Shown here: positions 12,629 through 20,871 of the stretch, in pieces
How positions within the stretch are numbered: position 1 is the stretch's first letter
How the letters are laid out: each line of letters begins with the position of its first letter
Assembly: GCA_046350375.1 (NCBI GenBank)
Contig: JAXMAO010000012.1
Location: 5,297-69,296, forward strand
DNA length: 64,000 bases
Reading direction: 5' to 3'
Source of the DNA: JAXMAO01 sp046350375
Lineage (GTDB): Bacteria > Planctomycetota > Phycisphaerae > UBA1845 > UTPLA1
The notes under the pieces: generated by a model
The model's database searches: none
Seen by the model: the letters and a program-made list of their open reading frames with translations, nothing else
Told to the model about the DNA's origin: nothing
Position numbers and translations under genes: made by a program

Positions 12629-14296
12629 TTACTCGGGCAGGACGTCTATGCCGATCAGGGCCCGCAGGCGGACCAACGCCCGCTCCTTCAGCTGCCGGGC
12701 ACGTTCCTTGCTGATGCCCAGTTCACGGCCGATCTCTTCGAGCGGCCGACCGCGGCGCCCGTCGGCCAGGCCGAAGTGATGCTCGATGATGGCGCGCTCG
12801 CGGGCGTCGAGCTGATCGAGGCCGCGCCGCAGGGTTTCGCGCAGCTTCTCCTGGTCGTTCGCCTCGTGCAACTCCACCGGGGCGGCGCCGGCGGCCGCCA
12901 TCGACTGTTCCTGCCCGGTGCGGAAACGGCGCTCGCGCGCCAGCTCGACCGGCAGAGAGCGGGCAAAGTGCCGCATGATGGCCCACGAGGCATAGGTGCT
13001 GAACTTGAATCCGCGCGACACGTCAAACTTGTCGACCGCGCGCATCAACGCCAGGTTGCCGTCGCTGACGAGCTCGAACAGGCTGAGCAGCGCGCCGCCG
13101 CGGACGTGTCGCTTGGCGATGCTGATGACCAGCCGCAGGTTGGCCTGCACGATCTGGCTCTTCACCTGCGATGAGCGCTCCAGCCACGACTCGATCTCGG
13201 CCGCGCGGGCTTCGAGCGGGGCGGACGGATCGGCCGAGCGCCGCGCCTGCTCGGCGCGGTGGCGGGCATAGTTCATCTGCTGGAAGAGCTGCTTTTCGCC
13301 GGCCGCGGTGAGCAGCGGCACGCGATACATGGCCTGCATGTAGGCCGGCAGCGACGCTGGCGGGGCGGTCGTGGCCCGCTCGCGGAGCACCACCTCGGCC
13401 TCCGAACTGCCCGGCCCGGCGAAGATGAGCTGCTCGGCCTGCGGATGGTCGTACAGCGCCGTATAGACGTATTCGATGGTCGTCTCGACCAGCGCCTCCT
13501 GTCGGCCGCGCGCCACCAGCGGCGCCACGTCGCTCTCGCTGCGACCGAAGCGCACGGCCAGCTCGCGCGCGGTGGCGCCCGATCGGGCCGCGGCGACAAT
13601 GGCGGCGTCAACGTCGACCGGAACCTCGAGCGCGTCGACGGCGCCAACACCCGAATCGATTTCGTGCCGCAGCAGCAGCAGCCGGATGGTCTCGGTGGCG
13701 CGGCCGGTCTCGGCGGCGAGCTGCTTGGCGAGCGCGTGCGTCGAGCGCGGCGACTCGGCCGCCAGGGCGCGGGCCCGCAGCAGAACGCGCGATTTCTCGG
13801 CGACGCTCATCACCTGGAACTGCGCCGCGCGGCGGATGAGCTGGGCATGCCGGGCCACGAACCGCGCCAGCGCGCCGGCCGTCACGGCGATCTGCGACCG
13901 GCCGTCGTCGCCGACGAACCAGCGCGCCACCAGGCCGCGCGAGCGCCAGCGCGTGATGGTTCGCGCCGAGACGTGGAAGCGCGCCGCCAGGTCGCCGGCG
14001 GAGTGGATCGGCTCGGGCCAGTCCGCCGCTGGGGCCGGATGGTCGGCGCTCAGCGCATCGATCAGCATCACCAGGTCGGCAATCAGCCCGTCGCCGTCGA
14101 GCATGGGCTCGCCGCCGGCGCGACGCCGGAAGCCGGTGACGTGAAAATAGACAAACGAAAGCGGATATTCGCGGCCGGGCTCGAGCAGGGCGACCAGGCG
14201 CTCGGCGCCGGCCAGCTGCCGCAGGCGATGCCGCGCGGGCGAGAGGCTCAGCTCGTGCGCCAGTCGCGCGATCTCAGGCAGCCTGTAATCGGCCAT
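12629..14296 (-). CDS. Sigma-70 family RNA polymerase sigma factor with long N-terminal extension
   Basis: 555 aa from ATG 14296, which follows GGGAG at a good distance; a longer upstream frame lacks such a site. The C-terminal third is a sigma factor: region 2 (QANLRLVISIAKRHVR, ELVSDGNLALMRAVDKFD, GFKFSTYASWAIMRHFARS) and region 4 (LDARERAIIEHHFGL, LEEIGRELGISKERARQLKE). Region 1.1 is absent. The first 300 residues are not typical: about 95-165 resemble a helix-turn-helix with a MerR-like core (IHSAGDLAARFHVSARTITR), followed by helical repeats resembling further HTH units (ARELAVRFGRSESDVAPLV). It probably serves a specialised regulon, the extension acting as a DNA- or signal-binding part. 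Transcribed toward the phosphatase gene. Confidence 0.87.
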   Translation of the reverse strand: MADYRLPEIARLAHELSLSPARHRLRQLAGAERLVALLEPGREYPLSFVYFHVTGFRRRAGGEPMLDGDGLIADLVMLIDALSADHPAPAADWPEPIHSAGDLAARFHVSARTITRWRSRGLVARWFVGDDGRSQIAVTAGALARFVARHAQLIRRAAQFQVMSVAEKSRVLLRARALAAESPRSTHALAKQLAAETGRATETIRLLLLRHEIDSGVGAVDALEVPVDVDAAIVAAARSGATARELAVRFGRSESDVAPLVARGRQEALVETTIEYVYTALYDHPQAEQLIFAGPGSSEAEVVLRERATTAPPASLPAYMQAMYRVPLLTAAGEKQLFQQMNYARHRAEQARRSADPSAPLEARAAEIESWLERSSQVKSQIVQANLRLVISIAKRHVRGGALLSLFELVSDGNLALMRAVDKFDVSRGFKFSTYASWAIMRHFARSLPVELARERRFRTGQEQSMAAAGAAPVELHEANDQEKLRETLRRGLDQLDARERAIIEHHFGLADGRRGRPLEEIGRELGISKERARQLKERALVRLRALIGIDVLPE

Positions 14297-14451
14297 GCCC
14301 GGCTCCCTGGCAGACGGCCCGCGCCGCGTCCGACGCAGTGCATCGGGGCGCGGATCAGCCTGGGTCTTGCACAAGCGGCGACTCTTCGCGCAGGCGAAGA
14401 GACTCCTCCGGCTACCCTAGATTATTGTCGTCGGCAAAAAAGCTGTCAATT

Positions 14452-15039
14452 TCATTCTGGGGGGTTCGGGCTTTCCTCGGATGAACCGGGAAAGCGCGGA
14501 TTGATCGATCCCTGCCCGGCCGGGCTCAGCTCGCCCATCCCAGCCATGCCGGATTCGACCCGGTAGGCCGCGTCCTTTTCGCCGCATTTGGGGCACGGAA
14601 TTCGGTTTGCCGTGCGGTTTTCACGCGTGGCCAAGGCCCGGCGGAAGGCCTCGACCTCCAACTCAAAACGCTGGCCGCAGGCCCGGCAGGCCATCTGATA
14701 GTGCGTCGGCAGCGACCCGCCGGACGACACAACCGAACGTTCGTTCGTCAGCGATCGGCCGACGACGATCCCAACCACCGTCAGCACCAGCACCAGCAAT
14801 CCGATGCTGAGCAGCCGCCGCGGCCGATAGGCCGGCGCTTGCCCGGAGACGCTTGCCGGGCCGGCGCTCATCGGGCCGCCGCGCGGGCGACCGTTGGGGA
14901 GTTCGCCGCTGCGGCCGAGCTGTCCGGAGGCGGAGCCGGCCGCGGTCGGCAGTCGGCCGCTGGCGGAGGTGGGCGCGGGCCGTGGCGCGGGGAGTCGGCC
15001 GCTGGCGCCGGAGACGGATCCGGAGGATGAGTTGGGCAC
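14452..15039 (-). CDS. Single-pass membrane protein with C-terminal zinc ribbon
   Basis: 195 aa from a GTG at 15039. The start is fixed by TAGGAG, whose TAG is the stop of the upstream pseudopilin gene, placed four bases before the GTG; coupling of the two genes is therefore likely. The N-terminal 85 residues are Ser/Gly/Pro-rich and disordered, one hydrophobic helix follows (LLSIGLLVLVLTVVGIVVG), and the C-terminal part has two Cys pairs (CRACGQ and CPKCGE) about 35 residues apart, as in a treble-clef or rubredoxin-like zinc ribbon. Ends Pro/Ser-rich. Function unknown. Its place behind a pseudopilin suggests a role at the type II secretion or pilus assembly apparatus, but that is inference. 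Confidence 0.75.
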   Translation of the reverse strand: MPNSSSGSVSGASGRLPAPRPAPTSASGRLPTAAGSASGQLGRSGELPNGRPRGGPMSAGPASVSGQAPAYRPRRLLSIGLLVLVLTVVGIVVGRSLTNERSVVSSGGSLPTHYQMACRACGQRFELEVEAFRRALATRENRTANRIPCPKCGEKDAAYRVESGMAGMGELSPAGQGSINPRFPGSSEESPNPPE

Positions 15040-15046
15040 GGTGCTC

Positions 15047-15916
15047 CTAGGGTTTGTCGTAGATACGCGCCTCGGGCCAGCAGTCGAGCCGCCAGTTTTC
15101 GCCGCGGAAGATCCAGTAGTCGCCCCAGTAGGAAGTGGCGGGGTTCGGCTCGTTGCCACCGCGGATCGAAATGGTGTCGCTGTGGCCGTCGGCGAAGGTG
15201 ACGTTGTAGTTCATCGGGCGCAGGTGCCAGCCGGGCGCGATGTAAGGCGGCGGGTTGTAGATGGCGACCTGGGCAATCGTCTCGGCGAGCAGCACCGTGG
15301 TGGACGACTCGGGCACGCGTGTGCCGGGGCGCATGTAAGGGCCGTGGAAGTACTGGCTGGTGTACATCTTGATGTGGTTGTTGACGCGGTAGCTGGTGCC
15401 GGTCATGCCGATGATCGGCACGCCCGCGGGCAGGGCGGGGTCGAAGATTTTGGGGGCATCGGGCAGGCCGACGTCGCCCGGGCAGCGGAAGAGCTTGTTG
15501 TCTTCGAGATTGGAGACGTCGCCGTAGATGTACTTGTTCAGCGGGCGAGTTGACGGGCCGAACGGGCCGGAATAGATGCCGCCCACGACGCCGCCCTCGC
15601 TCGGGTTGACGCCGCCATATTCATACTCGCCGTCGTAGCGCCAGCCGTGCCCTTCGGCCAATGCGTGCACGGGGATGAGATAGCCGCTGCCGTCGTCCGA
15701 TGCGTAGGTCTGAAACGCCTGCCCGATCGCCTGGAGATTGGTCAGGCATTTGACGCGCACGCCGTTGGTGCGTGCCATCGACAAAGCCGGCATCAGGATG
15801 CCGATCAGCAGCGCCACAATTGAGACGACGACCAGCAACTCGATCAGCGAGAACGCGCGACAACTGGCCAGGAACCGGCGGGTCAGCACTTGGGATGCTC
15901 CGGCGGACGGCGACAT
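15047..15916 (-). CDS. Prepilin-type pseudopilin (planctomycete DUF1559-like)
   Basis: 289 aa. The N-terminus has the type IV prepilin leader and helix: AFSLIELLVVVSIVALLIG, with Glu+5 present, so prepilin peptidase should cut before Phe. KCLTNLQAIGQAFQTYASDD is the usual continuation of planctomycete pseudopilin-like proteins, and the motif YNVTFADGHSD near residue 240 matches the late DG motif of this large family. Such proteins form or decorate surface pseudopili; individual roles are unknown. It forms a unit with the following zinc-ribbon membrane gene, with only 7 bp between stop and GTG. A second member of the family is cut by the right edge of the window. Confidence 0.88.
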   Translation of the reverse strand: MSPSAGASQVLTRRFLASCRAFSLIELLVVVSIVALLIGILMPALSMARTNGVRVKCLTNLQAIGQAFQTYASDDGSGYLIPVHALAEGHGWRYDGEYEYGGVNPSEGGVVGGIYSGPFGPSTRPLNKYIYGDVSNLEDNKLFRCPGDVGLPDAPKIFDPALPAGVPIIGMTGTSYRVNNHIKMYTSQYFHGPYMRPGTRVPESSTTVLLAETIAQVAIYNPPPYIAPGWHLRPMNYNVTFADGHSDTISIRGGNEPNPATSYWGDYWIFRGENWRLDCWPEARIYDKP

Positions 15917-16000
15917 TGTACCCGCGCGGCCGGAGAATCAATAGATTTTCAGCGCGTGCCGCGCGCATGCTGCAATTGCGAACAGGGGCCGCGCGGCCGG

Positions 16001-17653
16001 CTAGCTGCGCCGCAGCGGCTCCAGCCGGGCGGCGATCGCGCCTTCCTGTCGCCGCAGCGTGACGTGGCCGAGGAAGCGGTCGGGATCGCTGGTGGGGTAG
16101 TCGGCCCGGAAGTGCGTCCCGCGCGACTCCTTGCGCACCAGCGCCGCCTGGGCGACCAGCCGGGCGGCGGTCAGCAGGTTCTGCGTCTCCCAGCCGACGC
16201 GGTCGTCGAAGACCTTGTCCATGACGTAGCGTCCCCAGAAGTCGATGATCTCGAGCGTCTCTTCGAGTCGCGGGGCGGTGCGTTCGATGCCGGCGTTCCG
16301 CCACATGAGGGCTCGCAGGCTGTTGCGGATGTCGGCCACGTCCAGCTCGGTCCGCGGACTGGGGCCCAGCGTGTGGCGCAGCTTGGTCGGACGGCGCAGC
16401 TCGTGCTCAGCCGCCGCGCCGCTGCCGGCCGTCTCGCCGACCGCGCGCCCGAAGACCAGTCCCTCGAGCAGCGAGTTGCTCGCCAGCCGGTTGGCGCCGT
16501 GCACGCCGCTGGCGGCCGCCTCGCCGCACGCCAGCAGGCCGTCGAGCGTGGTGCGCCCGGCGGCGTCGACGGAGGCGCCGCCGATGGTGTAGTGGGCGGC
16601 CGGGCGGACGGGGATCAGCTCGCGGGCCGGGTCGATGTCGAACGAGAGGCAGAGCTTGTTGATGGTGGGGAAGCGCTGCGCGAAGCGGCCGGGCGCCAGG
16701 TGGCGGACGTCGAGATAGACGCAGGTGGCGTTGGTGCGGGTGATGTGGGCCGACATGGCGCGCGACACGACGTCGCGCGGCGCGAGTTCGGCGTCGACGT
16801 GGAACTCGGGCATGAAGCGGTTGCCGGCGCGATCGACCAGGTGGGCGCCCTCGCCGCGGACGGCCTCGCTGATGAGCGCCCGGCTCGCGCCCGCGACGTA
16901 GAGTGTGGTGGGGTGAAACTGGATGAACTCCATGTCGCGCAGCTCGGCCCCGGCCCGGAAGGCGAGCGCCGGCCCGTCGCCGGTCGCGCCGGGCGAGTTG
17001 GTCGTCTCGCGGTAGAGCTGCCCCGCGCCGCCGCTGGCCAGAAGCGTGCGTTTCGCCCAGAAGGCCTGGTAGCCGTACTTGGCGTGAAAAGTGAGCGCGC
17101 CGACGCAGCGATCCTCGTCGACCAGCAGGTCGGTGACGAAGCAGCGCTCGAAGATTCGCACCGACTCGGCGGCGCGGGCGCGCTGCGCCAGGACGCGGAT
17201 CACTTCGGCCCCGGTGGCGTCGCCGTGGGCGTGCACGATGCGGGCGGTGGAGTGGCCGCCTTCCAGCCCCAGCGCGACCTGGCTGCCTTCGAGATCGAAC
17301 GCGGCGCCCCAGTCGCGCAGCTCGCGGATGCGGGCCGGTCCGTCTGCCACCATCCGCTGAACCGCGCCGGCGTCGCCCAGCTCGCACCCGACGGCGAGAG
17401 TGTCGCGGACGTGGGCGGCGGGGGAGTCGTCGCTGCGGAGAACGGCGGCGATGCCGCCCTGGGCGTAGCGGGTGTTGCTGTCTTCCAGCCCGTCCTTGCA
17501 GACCAGCAGGACTGCTCCGAAGCGGGCGGCCTCGATCGCGGCGCGCAGCCCGGCGACGCCGGTGCCGATTACGAGGACGTCGGTGAAGACCTGCCCCAGT
17601 CGCGGCACATCGAAGTTGATCAGGAAGCGGCGCTGTGAAAAATGCGCGCTCAC
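16001..17653 (-). CDS. nadB: L-aspartate oxidase
   Basis: 550 aa, close to the usual 530-560 of NadB, the flavoenzyme that oxidises L-aspartate to iminoaspartate in de novo NAD synthesis. The GTG at 17653 gives VSAHFSQRRFLINFDVPRLG and is preferred to a 96-codon longer open frame with atypical Arg/Pro-rich sequence. FAD-binding motif VLVIGTGVAGLRAAI, NTRYAQGGIAA, the fumarate-reductase-type catalytic region MEFIQFHPTTLY and PRDVVSRAMSAHI, and HGANRLASNSLLEGLVFGR are intact. nadA and nadC are not adjacent. A TACGAT box seven bases before the GTG suggests a leaderless message. Confidence 0.94.
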   Translation of the reverse strand: MSAHFSQRRFLINFDVPRLGQVFTDVLVIGTGVAGLRAAIEAARFGAVLLVCKDGLEDSNTRYAQGGIAAVLRSDDSPAAHVRDTLAVGCELGDAGAVQRMVADGPARIRELRDWGAAFDLEGSQVALGLEGGHSTARIVHAHGDATGAEVIRVLAQRARAAESVRIFERCFVTDLLVDEDRCVGALTFHAKYGYQAFWAKRTLLASGGAGQLYRETTNSPGATGDGPALAFRAGAELRDMEFIQFHPTTLYVAGASRALISEAVRGEGAHLVDRAGNRFMPEFHVDAELAPRDVVSRAMSAHITRTNATCVYLDVRHLAPGRFAQRFPTINKLCLSFDIDPARELIPVRPAAHYTIGGASVDAAGRTTLDGLLACGEAAASGVHGANRLASNSLLEGLVFGRAVGETAGSGAAAEHELRRPTKLRHTLGPSPRTELDVADIRNSLRALMWRNAGIERTAPRLEETLEIIDFWGRYVMDKVFDDRVGWETQNLLTAARLVAQAALVRKESRGTHFRADYPTSDPDRFLGHVTLRRQEGAIAARLEPLRRS

Positions 17654-17666
17654 CGGACGTATCGTA
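17651..17666 (-). promoter_or_regulatory. Putative leaderless promoter of nadB: TACGAT, 7 nt, GTG
   Basis: On the minus strand TACGAT (17666-17661) is followed by ACGTCCG and then the GTG at 17653. There is no room for a Shine-Dalgarno sequence. The spacing equals that before uvrA and the selenoprotein candidate. Confidence 0.4.
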
Positions 17667-17973
17667 GAGCGGCCGCGCGGCGATTGCACGCCCGCGCTGC
17701 GAGGCCGCGCCGTGGCTGCCCGGCAACGTGGCGGTCGCGTGGCGAAAACGCGCGGCGCATCCGGCAGATGTGGATCAATCGCGCGGCGCGGCGTTATCGG
17801 AGGCCGAGGAGCGCGGGTCGCGGCGGCGGCGGCCCGTTCTGGCGGGCTGCGGCGAAGATTCGTTGCAATTCGCGGGCGATCGGGGTGGGGGTTATCGGCG
17901 TGGGGCACGATTCCACGGGCCGGCATGCCAGTTGCGGGCATACGATCTGATGCTGCGTGCTCGGAGGGGAAGC

Positions 17974-18315
17974 ATGAACAGCGCCCGCTGGATGACAGTC
18001 TGCGTTGTGATGGCCGGGCTCGGCTGGGCCGGCGGCACGGGCTGCGCCAAGCCGCGCCCGGTGCCGGTCGAGGGGCCGCCGCGCGGCGGGCTGCTGTTCG
18101 AGTCGTCGCCGGGCCTGCCGGAGGCGACCGAGATCGGCCGATCGGACTGGCCGTCGGCGCCCGGGGCGGTCGAGAGCCCGCGGTTCGACCTGAAGTACGA
18201 GACGATCTACGACTACCAGGGCGGCGGGAACTATGGCTGGGGCAGCTGGGGCGGCGGATGGAACAACTATCATCGCCGGGTGATGACGTATCGCGTGGGG
18301 ACGGCGGTGCGCTGA
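17974..18315 (+). CDS. Small lipoprotein, 113 aa
   Basis: ATG at 17974 follows GGAGGGGA. The signal peptide MNSARWMTVCVVMAGLGWAG ends in lipobox GGTGC, so the mature protein starts CAKPRPVP. The mature part is Pro-rich at first, then ends with a Gly/Trp/Tyr-rich stretch (YQGGGNYGWGSWGGGWNNYH), which looks flexible and sticky rather than catalytic. A TACGAT box at 17941 could be its -10 element. It is divergent from nadB and 110 bp before the ECF sigma gene. No family recognised. Confidence 0.65.
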   Translation: MNSARWMTVCVVMAGLGWAGGTGCAKPRPVPVEGPPRGGLLFESSPGLPEATEIGRSDWPSAPGAVESPRFDLKYETIYDYQGGGNYGWGSWGGGWNNYHRRVMTYRVGTAVR

Positions 18316-18380
18316 GCGCGCCGGCCGAGGCGCGGCGCTCGGTGGAGTTGGGGCGCGCTCACCGGCATCTGGCGGGGCGG

Positions 18381-18386
18381 TAAGAT
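18381..18386 (+). promoter_or_regulatory. Likely -10 box upstream of the ECF sigma gene
   Basis: TAAGAT stands 39 nt before the ATG at 18426 in an otherwise GC-rich stretch. No clear -35 was found. Confidence 0.35.
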
Positions 18387-18425
18387 AGAGGCGCGGCTGC
18401 GAAGAGCGGCCATCCATGGGCGGAC

Positions 18426-19040
18426 ATGAACGACCCGGCGGAAGCGCGGTTGTTGGCGGACGCGGTGCGCGGCGATGCCCGCGCATTTGAGACGGTCTAT
18501 GTCCGTTACCATCAGCGGGTGCGGCTGGTGGCGTGGCGGATCTGCCGCCGCGGCGACTGGGTCGACGACCTGACCAACGAGGCCTGGCGGCGCGCTTTCG
18601 AAGCGCGGGGCAACTTCGACCCGACGCGGAACTTCCTGGTCTGGATTTCCGGCATCCTTCGCAACGTAGCGCGCGAGCAGCGGCGACAGCGGCCGGGCGG
18701 GCACGCGCCGGGCGGCGACGAGCCGGCGCTGGACGGCTTCGACCCGGAGCGGCTGGCGGCCGAGGCCGAGCTGCTGGCAGCGCTGCGCGACTGTACGCAG
18801 CGGCTGCCGGCCGACGAGCGGGAACTGGTGCGGTTGCGGTTTTTCGAGGGTGCCACGCTGCGGGAGATTGCCGAGCGGATGGGAATTCCGGAGGCTACGG
18901 TGCGGGAATCGCGGTTGCCGGCGGTTTGCGACCGGCTGCGGGAGTGTTTGCGGGCCAAGGGTTTAGAAGATTTTTCGTGGATTTCTGCGCAAGACGGGGC
19001 TGGGACGCAATTGATTATGAGAAGTGAGGACTCGGCGTGA
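18426..19040 (+). CDS. ECF-type RNA polymerase sigma factor
   Basis: 204 aa. Region 2 spans about 10-80 (FETVYVRYHQRVRLVAWRI, DDLTNEAWRRAFEARGNF, FLVWISGILRNVAREQRR) and region 4 about 115-175 (LPADERELVRLRFFEGATL, REIAERMGIPEATVRESRL). This two-domain layout without regions 1 and 3 is that of extracytoplasmic-function sigma factors, which direct polymerase to stress- or envelope-related promoters. The last 25 residues (SWISAQDGAGTQ...) extend past region 4. The stop overlaps the GTG of the next gene, so the pair is translationally coupled and the partner is the natural candidate for its anti-sigma factor. Confidence 0.88.
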   Translation: MNDPAEARLLADAVRGDARAFETVYVRYHQRVRLVAWRICRRGDWVDDLTNEAWRRAFEARGNFDPTRNFLVWISGILRNVAREQRRQRPGGHAPGGDEPALDGFDPERLAAEAELLAALRDCTQRLPADERELVRLRFFEGATLREIAERMGIPEATVRESRLPAVCDRLRECLRAKGLEDFSWISAQDGAGTQLIMRSEDSA

Positions 19041-19435
19041 CGTTTGACCCAATTCACGACAGCTTGACGGAGCTCGGCCAGGCCGAAGCGGCGGGCGTGT
19101 TCGCCCAGCCGGCCGCCGGGCTGCCCTGGGAGCGGTCGACGTCACGCCGCCTGCTTTTCCACGGCACGCGATGGGTGCGGGTCGCCATTCCGCTTGCGGC
19201 GGCGGCGGCTCTGGCCATCGTGTTCGTGGGACCGAGTTTTCGCCACAAGCCGTCGGCGCCGCCGGCCGGTTCGACGACCGCGTTGGTCGTCACGGCCGAT
19301 CGCGACGCGTCTGACTGCAACGGCGACGGGGCCGTGAACGGCCTCGATATCGAATGTTTCGTACGCCAGAATGCGGGGAGTCGCACGGCCGCTCTGCAGG
19401 CGGAAGTGCTCACTCGCCGTTTGCTGGGGATCTGA
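19037..19435 (+). CDS. Single-pass membrane protein with dockerin-like EF-hand motif; possible anti-sigma factor
   Basis: 132 aa from a GTG that overlaps the sigma gene by four bases. About 48 cytoplasmic residues (MTFDPIHDSLTELGQAEAAG...) precede one membrane helix (VAIPLAAAAALAIVFVG). The outer part is only about 60 residues and contains DASDCNGDGAVNGLDIECF, a dockerin/EF-hand-type calcium loop of the kind seen in planctomycete exported proteins. No HxxxCxxC zinc anti-sigma motif is present. Coupling to the sigma factor suggests an anti-sigma role with a calcium-binding or protein-docking sensor outside; this rests on context and has not been shown by any motif. Confidence 0.72.
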   Translation: MTFDPIHDSLTELGQAEAAGVFAQPAAGLPWERSTSRRLLFHGTRWVRVAIPLAAAAALAIVFVGPSFRHKPSAPPAGSTTALVVTADRDASDCNGDGAVNGLDIECFVRQNAGSRTAALQAEVLTRRLLGI

Positions 19436-19460
19436 AGACGTTCAGGTCCCGTGTTCTTGC

Positions 19461-19513
19461 AATGCGAGGCGATGTCACGTTGTACCGGAACGCGGCTTCG
19501 CCTCGCATTTTTT
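19461..19513 (+). terminator. Rho-independent terminator after the sigma/membrane pair
   Basis: AATGCGAGGCG (19461-19471) pairs perfectly with CGCCTCGCATT (19499-19509), with a 27-nt loop, and the second arm runs into a T tract. It ends the ECF sigma operon. The rest of 19436-19722 shows no gene. Confidence 0.7.
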
Positions 19514-19722
19514 CTGCGCCGATTTCGCCGATTCCGCGCACACCCTGACCGGCCGCCCGCCCCCGACCCTGCCCCCCGCCTTTCCGACGGCAAAAGCCGC
19601 CGATCTCCGAAAACATCAGGGATTGCCCGCCAACGCCTAGGGTGCCGGCGTGCTTGAGACCCCAGCGCACGGCTGCCGATAGCAACAGCAGCGCAATTCC
19701 TAGCTGCGCCGAGGACTTGTCC

Positions 19723-20871
19723 ATGGCGGCCGATGCGACTGCGGTGCACGCCGACAGGGATCGTCTGCCCGGACGGGCCGAGCCCTGGGATGCGCTCTGG
19801 CTGGGTGCGCGCCGGAACGGCGGCGACGTGCTGCGTTCGCTGATCGCGCGGCCGGCCGAGGCGCAATCGCTGGGGTGCGTGTCGGTCGTCGTTCCGCTGC
19901 ACAACGAGGCCGGCAACGTGCTGGAGCTGCACCGGCGGATCGAGCGCATCATGAGCGCGATCTGTCGCGAACGGGCCGTCGCGCGCGACTGGCAGATCGT
20001 CTTCGTCAACGACGGCAGCTCCGACGGCACGGGCGATATCCTGCGGCGGCTGGCGGCGTGCAGCCCGAATGTGCACGTCATCAATCTCCGCCGGCGATTC
20101 GGACAGACTGCCGCGCTTTCAGCCGGCATGGACTATGCCAGCGGCGACGTGCTGATCACCATGGATGGCGACCTTCAGCACCTGCCGGAAGAGATACCCA
20201 TCCTGCTGGCGAAGATCGCCGACGGACACGACCTGGTGCTGGGATATCGCGCGAACCGGCGCGACCCGGCGCTGTTCCGGCGCTGGCCAAGCGCGTGCGC
20301 GAACTGGTTGATGCGGCGGATGTCCGGGGTGACGGTGCGCGACTTCGGCTCGACGTTCAAGGCGCTGCGGCGCGAGGTGATCGGCGAGTTCGAGATGTTC
20401 GGCGAGGTGCACCGCTTCATGCCGGTGCTGGGCGCGATGGCCGGGTGCGACATGGCCGAGGTGCCGATCACCGCGGCCCCGCGCCGCGCGGGTCAGAGCA
20501 GCTACGGCCTGGGGCGGTCGTTCGGCGTGCTGATCGACATTATCACGCTGTGGTTCCTGTCGGGCTACTCGACGCGGCCGGGCCGGCCGTGGGGCTACCT
20601 GGCGCTGCTGCTGGGCGGCATGGGGCTGGCGATCCAGTTCACGCTGGCGGGTCTCTACTTCGTCGGGCTGATTCCAAACGTGTTCGACCGGCCCGGCTGG
20701 CTGACGCTGAGCGTGCTGCTGGACACGACCGGCTTGCAGTGCCTCGGCTTCGCGGCGATGTCGGAGCTGCTCGGCCGGACCTACTTTGCCAGCCGGCGCA
20801 AGGCGATCTACTCGATCCGGTCGGTGCTCAAGCCGAGCAGCGCGCGGGTTGCGGATACGGGCGCATTGTGA
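19723..20871 (+). CDS. Family 2 glycosyltransferase, polyprenyl-phosphate type
   Basis: 382 aa; ATG 19723 follows GAGGA. The GT-A catalytic domain starts at about residue 50 (VSVVVPLHNEAGNVLELHRR) with VFVNDGSSDGTGD, the metal-binding MDGDLQHLPE and the acceptor region RRAGQSSYGLGRSF. Two membrane helices follow (about 285-345: YLALLLGGMGLAIQFTLAGL and neighbours). This is the layout of DPM1/ArnC-like enzymes that move a sugar from a nucleotide sugar to a polyprenyl phosphate at the inner face of the membrane. It opens a five- or six-gene operon and overlaps the methyltransferase gene by four bases. Confidence 0.9.
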   Translation: MAADATAVHADRDRLPGRAEPWDALWLGARRNGGDVLRSLIARPAEAQSLGCVSVVVPLHNEAGNVLELHRRIERIMSAICRERAVARDWQIVFVNDGSSDGTGDILRRLAACSPNVHVINLRRRFGQTAALSAGMDYASGDVLITMDGDLQHLPEEIPILLAKIADGHDLVLGYRANRRDPALFRRWPSACANWLMRRMSGVTVRDFGSTFKALRREVIGEFEMFGEVHRFMPVLGAMAGCDMAEVPITAAPRRAGQSSYGLGRSFGVLIDIITLWFLSGYSTRPGRPWGYLALLLGGMGLAIQFTLAGLYFVGLIPNVFDRPGWLTLSVLLDTTGLQCLGFAAMSELLGRTYFASRRKAIYSIRSVLKPSSARVADTGAL

